Of a stretch of DNA of 64,000 bases, positions 52,116-64,000 are shown one piece after another (position 1 is the stretch's first letter; the number at the start of each line of letters is the position of its first letter). The notes beneath the pieces were generated by a model. It saw nothing but the letters and a program-made list of their open reading frames with translations. It was not told the origin of the DNA and did not search any database. Both the position numbers and the translations under genes were made by a program. Source of the DNA: Paramacrobiotus metropolitanus (Eukaryota > Tardigrada > Eutardigrada > Parachela > Macrobiotidae); contig NW_026570447.1 in the NCBI RefSeq assembly GCF_019649055.1, forward strand, positions 1 through 64,000, written 5' to 3'.

Positions 52116-53598
52116 GGCTAAAATATTCTCCCTTCGGAGGACAAAATTAGGATGACTCTCGGGGAGAAAAACAACACGAGAAGAGAAAGGAGATTTTAGC
52201 ATCGAATTTTCCGTTTCGACATGTTTAAACATGCATGAACAAATTCAAATGGACGCCAATTAAGTACACTTTCCAATAGCAGGAATACCATTTCCATTAC
52301 CAGCTGGTTTGGGCTTTTACTGGAATTACAGGCACGTGTGTCGTGCGACTGCGCAATGCACCGGAATTGGAAAACCATCAGAATGGAATTCATTTTCCAT
52401 TACCAGCGATACGCTTTCCACTGGAATTCCCATCACACAGCCACGTGCAGCCCGCATCGATACCGATGTTGATATCGTGACGTCATCTGATTAGTGCAGC
52501 CCAACTTTGTGATAAGGTACGGCGGCTGTACCGCCTTACTTCCCTGTTCCACCGCTTTTACCACAAACGACAGTATACAGATTTCTCTCGCCGATGCGCC
52601 GTAAAGCCAAGTTGATTTCCCCGATCTTTTCAAGGCGTTCGACTCATTGCATTCCCCGAAAAAACAAACTTGCCACTGTTGTCAAACTGTTATACGCTTG
52701 TCCAGGTTTCTGCGATATTCTCCAGGCTAATCGTCGTGCGCACGCGATCCTGAATGTGGAATTCTGCACTTCCCGCACGCTCAGCAATAATCACTCCGTT
52801 TTGAAGCGCATCTGGTTGTGTGAGAATGGATTGGAAGTGAAGTGACGACGGAATCGTGATTCATCTGGGATCCTTCCGCGTTCTCCTGTGCCCGTGGTAT
52901 GCTGGAATGTTTACCCAGCCCAGCAGGGACCCTGGCGCAGTTTTACCCCTGTTTTCGTTTCGTTTTGCAGGACCAATAATTCCCGATTGCTGTGATAGTG
53001 CGCAGCTGTTTTGCGCGGCGTTGATGTGAGTAGCGAGTACGCAGACATTAGGGACCAGTTTACTGAGTTTAGTTTCCAACAGTTTTGGGTCGTCGCTTGA
53101 AATGATTTGCGATATCATTGATCTGAAATGAAATTTCGATTGGCAAAAATTAATTTATATTTAAGGAATATTTTATCTGTTTTGGAACAAAAAAATGAAT
53201 GTAGTTTGTATCGTTTTTTTTCGCAGTTATAAATTCTGATGATTTATTTACTTTTACTTATTTCACATTTTCGCTGTAATTTATGAAACTCGTATAGTCG
53301 TATTTAGCCAGTTTGCCAGCTTCTCCAATAGTATAAATTAAATAAGAATTTTGAAAAATTAAATATTTTCGTTTCTAACCGTTTCAGTTCCTCGCAACCC
53401 GATTTGTTTTGAAGTAATTAGGAACGAATTTGATTTGAACTGCAATTTTCAGAGTTCATTTGTTTGAGTTTCTTTCTTGTTACGAGTCCTAACGAATAAA
53501 AATTTGGGGTTAGTGTTGAAAGCGTTTGAAATAAAATTTACTGGAAATCAAATGAAATTTAAAATTAATAATTTTCCAATATTATGGTCGAAATTTTT
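52116..53598. other. Intergenic between TMEM203 and AMPK beta
   Basis: Probably holds both promoters. An 86-codon minus-strand frame at 52861-53118 begins with a good ATG (MISQIISSDDPKLLETKLSK) and could be a first exon, since a donor-like GGTAAAA follows, but no second exon was found. 52290-52440 has several 'tttccattaccag'-type short repeats. Confidence 0.4.
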
Positions 53599-53790
53599 GG
53601 AAATAAATTTAAAAAATTTGAAATTTAATCTGGTAATAGATTTTAAAAATCCTAAATTAAATCTGGAAATAAATTTTAAAAATCCGAAATTTAATCTGGT
53701 AATAGATTTTAAAAATCCAAAATTAAATCTGGAAATAAATTTTAAAAATCCGGAATCAAATCTGAAATAAACTTTAAAAATCCGAAATTA
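53599..53790. repeat. 33-bp tandem repeat upstream of AMPK beta
   Basis: About five imperfect copies of 'aaatttaatctggtaataga' plus 'ttttaaaaatccn', ending about 75 bp before the AMPK beta ATG. The period of 33 keeps a frame open by chance. Confidence 0.75.
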
Positions 53791-53865
53791 AAACTGGCAG
53801 TAGAATCTGAAAAAGAGATGATTAATTAGCGAATATTTCTATGCCGTTTTCTGTCAGTAGCATCC

Positions 53866-55601
53866 ATGGGCAACACCGCCAGCGATCGTAAGAAGGAGCT
53901 GCTGGTCTCCCAGCTGCAGTCGCAGCACCACCAGACCCGCCGCGAATCCCTGCAATCCGCGCCCGGCACCCCGCCGGCCACCAGCCGCCACAAGAAGGCC
54001 CTGGTCATCCAGCAGTCGGCCGAGGACTCGGACATCGGGCTGACCACCTCGGGGGGCGATGAGGGCGGGGGCGGGGGCTCGGCGGCCAGCAGTGTGGGGG
54101 AGCGGTCGTCGTTGGGGGCCGCCGCGGCCGCCGCCCGTCTGCGGCCGCGCGCCACCACCATCAGCCATCCGGCCTCGGAGACGCCGGAGCAGACGCACCT
54201 GCCCACGGTGTTCCGCTGGAAGGGCCAGGCCAAGCAGGTTTATATCGCCGGCAGCTTCAACAACTGGAAGACCAAGATCCCGCTGACCAAGAGCCAGAAT
54301 GATTTCGTCACCATCCTGGATCTGCCGGAGGGACAGCATGAGTACAAATTCTTTGTCGACGGTAAAAAAAAAGCGGAAAATAATCACCTAATACATACAT
54401 TTCGATGCATTATCTTTTTTATACTGATCTTTTTTATACTGATCTTTTTCTCGTAAATTTTTCGATAAAAAACCGCGTATCTTTCGCGACAAAAAAACCA
54501 GCTAGATATTAATGGCTATATTTTATTTTGAATTTTTTCCCGAATAATTGGCCACTTGTGATAATTTTCTGCAAAATTTCCCTCAATTTTTTGTAGTACA
54601 TATAGTTATTACATAGTTTTCATAATGTGTGAAGAAGAATTTTCTCGAAACAGGGTTGCAATATTTGTTTACGAATTTTCCCTGTTTCAAAATTTGTTTT
54701 CACAGTTTTCTTGAATTCTGGTAATAATAATAATTTCCTGAATTCCTCATTTTCATAATGTATTTCTTTATTTTCTTGGCGTTCTTGATAGTACTAATTA
54801 TTTAAGGATTTTCTCACAGGCATGGTAAATTACCTGGTAAAAATAAACTCGCAATTTTGTGAAAATTTCATAACGAAAATCGTTGATAGTTTTTCGTAAT
54901 TTGATATTTTATTTCATTATAGTTATACTGCATGATAATTGATAATTTGTTTGATAATAATAATTTCGGTAATTTACAGCACATCATAATGTAAGGATTT
55001 ATTTCATTTTCATACTATATTTATTTGTTGGATTTCCTCGGATTTCATAAATCATAGTCCAGTTCATAATCTGCAATAATGTTCGCGGTTTCATAGTAAA
55101 TGTAATGCATTATTTTCGCCGTTGTTTATTTGAAATCCTTCCCTAATTCTCTGTGTTTGGTTGTTCCCGGTATTTATAGGCCAGTGGGTGTTGGATCCGG
55201 AGACGAAGCACAAGGACGCGGACGCCGGCGGCGCCAAGAACAACGTCGTGGAGGTGTCGCGCTCCGACTTCGAGGTGTTCGACGCGCTGGCCATGGACGG
55301 GGAGAAGTCCTCGGCGACGACGTACAGCAGCTCCCCGCCGGGCAGCTACACGCAGGAGATCCCCAACAAGAAGCCCTACGAGTCCAGCACGGGACCTCCA
55401 GTCCTCCCGCCGCACCTCATGCAGGTCATCCTCAACCGCGACATCCCGGTGACGTATGAGCCGACGTTGTTGCCGGAGCCCAATCACGTCATGCTGAACC
55501 ATCTGTACGCGCTGAGCATCAAGGACGGGGTCATGGTGCTGTCGGCCACGCATCGCTACCGCAAAAAGTACGTCACCACGCTCATGTACAAACCGATTTG
55601 A
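53866..55601 (+). CDS. PRKAB: 5'-AMP-activated protein kinase subunit beta
   Basis: The regulatory scaffold of AMPK that binds glycogen and bridges the alpha and gamma subunits; the kinase is a cellular energy sensor. Exons 53866-54361 and 55180-55601 (918 nt, 305 aa) join at G|GTAAAA and atag|GC. The N-terminus MGNTASDRKKE is the N-myristoylation signal. Residues about 65-95 are a Gly/Ala low-complexity insert. The CBM48 glycogen-binding domain follows (about 113-190: FRWKGQAKQVYIAGSFNNW, HEYKFFVDGQWVLDP), with the intron inside FVDG|QW. The C-terminal alpha/gamma-binding domain contains LPPHLMQVILNRD, NHVMLNHLYALSIKDGVMVL and RYRKKYVTTLMYKP, all typical. A poly(A) signal lies at 55848. The pairing with AKH in this window (energy metabolism) is probably coincidence. 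Confidence 0.96.
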
Positions 55602-55847
55602 AGAGGAAGGGATTGTGATGCGGATGTGTACATGGATGTACAGGTTAGATGGTGCGGTAACGCCCAATAATGTTCGACGGTTTATTTGGGGATTTGTATT
55701 GCTGCGTACGGTATGGACGCCTTGTTTTTTCTTGTAATCATGGTTGCGGCTGACGAATTTTAATAGCAGGCGATGTGGCCGCCGGTCCGGGCGGGCGCGC
55801 TGCATGACAGGCAGCGGAAAATGGTTTTCTTGTAACTTCCAGTTCCA

Positions 55848-55853
55848 AATAAA
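55848..55853 (+). terminator. Poly(A) signal AATAAA of AMPK beta
   Basis: The first canonical signal downstream of the stop codon, 247 bp after it. Confidence 0.5.
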
Positions 55854-56914
55854 TTCAATAACCACCGGATCGGTGTGGCGTTTTGCGGTGATAAGTCTTA
55901 TTCCACAGTTTAGTTGTCGGTGAAAATAATGTTATAAATTATAGAAAAATCGGAACGAATAGTGGCACGGATGGCCTGTCGACACCGAATTAAACGACAA
56001 ATAAAAAGAGAAATCTTTTTATCAGTAAGACGAAGCGGTCTGAATAATAAAAATTATAAGAGCGATTTGTTTAGCTAGAAAGATACCAAACAAATAAATC
56101 AGTAATAAAAGAAATTTGCTGTCATTTCACAATTAAAACAAAGCTGGGACATTGAAAACGAATCCGGTGTAAAATGATTACAGAGGCGATTCGTTTCTTC
56201 AGAAAAATAGCATACCAAAAAAATAATTCACTACTAATGCAAAGTAAATAGTAGGAATAAATCGAAATCGAAATGAATCGACCGAAAAACTGAAAAAATT
56301 GCAATTCAAAGAATATTTCCATTGAAAATAAATAATAATCTGCTGTCGGTGTAATGATGGAAAACTAAATAACAAAAATAAATCGTTTAATGAAAAAATC
56401 GGTAGATATTGCAATATCTTTTTACAGTTGCGATTTTTGTTGAATTTTGTAGTGGTATGGATACATTGGATAGTGTAATAAATAGGTGTTAGAAAGCCGT
56501 TGAGAAGCTGACAAAACACTCGGGAAAAACAAAGCCCATGGAGGATCTGCTGGAGTGGCTGAACATCGTGAACAATGGCCACTCAGCGCTTTTTCTTAAC
56601 AACTACCGTTAACACCGCCGCGTCAGCACCGACAGCTGACAATTTAATTTCTCAAGAAAATGGCCAACGAAAAATTCGCTATTAACTGCCGGCAAACGGC
56701 CCTCCACATAAATTATGCGCAATCGGTGTCCGTGTTGGCCCAACCGATTTTCAAACTGATCATCCATTAACAGTCAATTCACTGTGATTTGCATTCGTCA
56801 CTCCGGCTGCCAAGTGGCCGCATGTTAATTGTTGCAACTTGCACACACGGTGACACAATCGCCGCATTTTCTCGCCACTGATTCCACTTCCGGCGGCGCC
56901 GTGCCAGCCCGGAC

Positions 56915-56921
56915 TATACAA
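56915..56921 (+). promoter_or_regulatory. TATA-like box of the mucin-like gene
   Basis: TATACAA in a GC-rich context 110 bp upstream of the ATG at 57025. It is an imperfect TATA box, supported mainly by spacing. Confidence 0.35.
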
Positions 56922-57024
56922 GCCGCATCGGCACTGACCAGTGCAAAACACCATTCATTTTTCAGTGTAAATTACCGGCACTCACATTTTTGTTTGTCGT
57001 GTTTGATTTTTATTCGGTAAAAAA

Positions 57025-61736
<4,712 letters not shown>

Positions 61737-63366
61737 ACACCTGTCTTTTCAGTGGTTTTGTGATGTAGTTGGGTTTTTGTGTGTCATAATTAGAAAAAAA
61801 TCAAAACAATACGAAAACGCGAAAAAATATAATAAATCGAATTTTATTGGCACTTCCGGTCGCACTTACATCGAGCTCACGCGGTTAACCCTCCAGCGGG
61901 CGGTACCCGACGGAGTGCGGGTTTCCTTTTGAAAATCGGGATTTCCCGATGAAAAAAATCAATTAAGAAAGGGAATTTTTTGTAAGCTTGTGCTGACCAT
62001 AGGTCAGCCGTGGTGACTAGGGTGTTTGCCAACGCCAATGCCCACGGACAGTCTACAGCATAAAAACGTTTAATTTTGTAATACTTAGACGAACGGAAAT
62101 TACCTAAAAGCAATAACTGTACCAAATAGAACAAAAAAAGCACTTTAAAACAAGAGTATAGTAGTGGTCAACAAGGTGACCACTGGTCAGCAAAAAATTA
62201 AAAACTTCCAGATTCCGTTACCATGTATTTTGACCACTATTACAGATAGAATATAGGAAATAAAAATGCTAACAATTTTTCTCTCCCAAAACTTTCATTA
62301 TACTCTCATAATTATGAGACTGCACGAAGCATTATTCTGCATTTCTGGCACGCATAGCCGCCTTTATACTGCCGCGCTTGCATTTTTCTTGGTGTGGCCG
62401 CAAGTGCCAGTGTCTAAAATGCGGCGCGGATAGTCCAGCTGCAGTGGTCATTGGCGTAAACTGAGAGTTAGTGGTCACTAGCACTTTTTCGAACGCATTA
62501 GCGACCGGAAGAAACTAGTTAGGCTGCCGCAAAGGTCAAAATCACCAACGTCACGTGCACGTACAGTGTACAGTTACTGTAGTTTTCAACCGCCCGAGAC
62601 AGATCAAAACTCATCTTTTCTGCAAAGCTGCGCGCTCTCGCATGTCCAAACGATCCATCAATATGTAGAAACGCGGTAAAGCGCACGGTGTTGTACCGCC
62701 ATTTTACAACTATTGTTATTGCAGTGACGGTAGATTTACAATCAGGACTACCGTGTTCGGTTTCCCTAAGCGTTCTGTTTTCCTGAAGCAGCCAAATTTA
62801 GAGGCGATTTTGGTATTCGCCGACCGCCCGTGGTGTTGATACGCGAAAGCGTTTTTCACAAGCTTCCGATCAACAGAATCGCGTGACGCATGTTTTGCGT
62901 ACGAACCGACAGTACTTAACTTGATCTGCCTACGTGATATAGAGAAGCAGTCGAAATTGCACCCGCCCGTGTATCTGAGACACTTCATGGGCAATGGTGT
63001 TGGCACGCAACACAAGTTTTTGACGGACTGTGGTCTTCCACTGTTCAACTAACAGAACCCGTGTTAGTCAATTTTCGATAGAACGTTGTTAATTGTACCT
63101 TGTTGATTTATCTGCGGTTTAATTATTCATCCACTAATTAGTTAATTAGCAAGACGTACGAGAGCTTGGAAAGTCCGAAATTAGCCATTTTCGGGCAACG
63201 GTCATTTGTGATTGGCTTGAGATGCAAGTTTGAATTATGTTTTTACTGCTACTTTAAGGTCTCTAATTGCTAATTATGCTAATTAATATTCATTAACTGT
63301 TCGCAATCACTGGGGAAAAAATTCAGAAAACCATGTTGCGCCCTGACGCCAATGCCCGTCAACGGG
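61737..63366. other. Intergenic; no gene recognised
   Basis: Contains a 7-bp inverted repeat gctgacc-ata-ggtcagc at 61992-62008 and other ggtgacc/ggtca motifs. A 110-codon minus frame at 62716-63048 has no recognisable domain. Otherwise nothing. Confidence 0.4.
61831..61836 (+). terminator. Poly(A) signal AATAAA of the mucin-like gene
   Basis: 95 bp after the stop codon, same strand, in AT-rich context. Confidence 0.5.
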
Positions 63367-63951
63367 TTAATACTCAAACACAAATATACACTGAAAAAGG
63401 TCACGGAGACCCTCGGACATCGAAATCTCGGCTTCGGAGGTGGCTTTGAATACTTCCAGAGGCACAGACCCTCCGTAATAGACTTCCGGGGGCGGAGGCC
63501 CTCCGTAATGACCTCCGGGCTCAGCACTTGCAATTGCAGGTCCCGGAGGGTGCGGCGACCGAGCTGGCGTTGACGGCGGGGTTCTCGGCGCGAGGTTCCG
63601 CTGCCTGGTTAGACGCGGAGGCCGCCGCCGAGCTCCCGAGGCTCCGGCGTCGGCGACCGCTGGACTGGACGCGGAGGCGGCCGCCGGTTGGCTGGACGCC
63701 GCTCCCGCTGCGCTGGTAGCGTTCCCGGAGGCTCCGGCCTCCGCAGCCGGTGGGCTGGACGCCGAGGCGTTGGAGGCTCCACCTCCGAGGTTCTCCGGGA
63801 TGGGGGCGCCGGCGACGGAGGCGTTCTTGGTGATGGGCGAGATTAGGGTGTTGTTGGAAAGGTCATGGGCTAGGGAGGGCTCCACGGGCGAGTGCTGGCT
63901 GCGGACGGTGAGGACGACGCAGCCGGCGAGGAAAATCAAGGACCAGTGCAT
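63367..63951 (-). CDS. Secreted Ala/Ser/Pro-rich low-complexity protein
   Basis: 194 aa from ATG 63949-63951. A signal peptide MHWSLIFLAGCVVLTVRS is followed by Q. N-glycosylation sites (NNT, NAS, NAT) lie in the first 80 residues. Then come two near-duplicate Ala/Ser/Pro/Gly blocks (ASASSPPAAEAGASGNAT, ASASSPAVADAGASGA), a basic Pro/Arg stretch (RRRPPRLTRQRNLAPRTPP) and a Gly/Tyr/Pro piece (GGHYGGPPPPEVYYGG). No domain is recognised; an extracellular matrix or cuticle role is conceivable. The last part (after about residue 105) may be intron read in frame, because base composition gives few stops here. TATA-like sequences lie immediately upstream. Confidence 0.55.
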   Translation of the reverse strand: MHWSLIFLAGCVVLTVRSQHSPVEPSLAHDLSNNTLISPITKNASVAGAPIPENLGGGASNASASSPPAAEAGASGNATSAAGAASSQPAAASASSPAVADAGASGARRRPPRLTRQRNLAPRTPPSTPARSPHPPGPAIASAEPGGHYGGPPPPEVYYGGSVPLEVFKATSEAEISMSEGLRDLFQCIFVFEY

Positions 63952-63962
63952 TTTGTAGCGGA

Positions 63963-63988
63963 TTTATATATACGCGAAAATATATATA
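63963..63988 (-). promoter_or_regulatory. TATA-like elements upstream of the Ala/Ser/Pro-rich gene
   Basis: Two TATATA tracts (63963-63972 and 63981-63988). They lie only 12-37 bp from the assigned ATG, so either the 5'UTR is very short or the true start is spliced. Confidence 0.35.
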
Positions 63989-64000
63989 CGGGAAAATTTA

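Larger units (their letters stand above)
55602..57024. other. Intergenic; AMPK beta 3' flank and promoter of the next gene
   Basis: AATAAA at 55848-55853 is the likely AMPK beta poly(A) signal. A TATA-like TATACAA at 56915-56921 lies 110 bp upstream of the secreted mucin-like gene, a spacing similar to that of the AKH TATA box. Nothing else is recognised. Confidence 0.5.

Noticed and set aside
52861-53118. Possible first exon of a minus-strand gene (MISQIISSDDPKLLETKLSK)
   Set aside because: The start and a donor-like site are acceptable, but no second exon was found, and the frame lies in the likely promoter region of TMEM203/AMPK beta.
62716-63048. A 110-codon minus frame with several Cys residues
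   Set aside because: No signal peptide, no domain and no regular Cys spacing; length is compatible with chance.

Overview
The window looks like nuclear DNA of an ecdysozoan animal, most probably a tardigrade. The best organismal clue is a precursor encoding an adipokinetic hormone that would mature to pQLSFSTGWGH-amide, which to my recollection is the AKH-type decapeptide reported from tardigrades. GC-rich exons are separated by AT-rich introns with clean GT/AG junctions. No prokaryotic operon signals are seen.

Region 1 (1-about 16250, plus strand) is a compositionally peculiar block saturated with CCGAC/GTCGG. It holds three very long, nearly intron-free open frames: ORF1 about 2000 aa, ORF2 with an in-frame continuation about 1330 aa, ORF4 about 730 aa. 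It also holds frame-broken remnants of a preceding ORF and a 2.8 kb tail. I recognise none of the proteins. ORF1 is built of repeated helical modules, ORF2 ends in two winged-helix-like segments split by one stop codon, and ORF4 opens with a CxxC/CxxC zinc ribbon. The non-coding linkers and tail carry many micro-hairpins whose loops are nearly invariant (AGAAA/AGAAC or ACAAA/ACACA) while the stems change in a compensated way. This is the best candidate for an undescribed system, perhaps a large mobile or virus-like element. Region 2 (16250-22370) is non-coding; it has an LTR-like stretch, three related miRNA-like hairpins and long palindromes.

Region 3 (22370-29060) is a neuropeptide/secreted-protein cluster: a three-exon Cys-rich secreted protein (minus), a corazonin-type precursor (plus) and an AKH precursor (minus). 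The two GnRH-superfamily peptide genes lie tail to tail about 1.2 kb apart. Region 4 (30451-39769, minus) is a complete 18-exon eIF3a gene of 1135 aa.

Region 5 (40360-44240) has a 5S-rRNA-like Pol III fragment and an intact non-LTR retrotransposon ORF with a restriction-like endonuclease (R2/CRE/NeSL type). Region 6 (45079-55601) holds housekeeping genes: a 2OG-Fe(II) oxygenase (minus) divergent from mitochondrial complex I subunit NDUFB2 (plus), a foldback element, TMEM203 (minus), and AMPK beta subunit (plus). Region 7 (57025-63951) holds a 760-aa secreted mucin-like protein with a Cys-rich domain (plus) and an Ala/Ser/Pro-rich secreted protein (minus). Every multi-exon model proposed here closes in frame at every junction and sums to a multiple of three.
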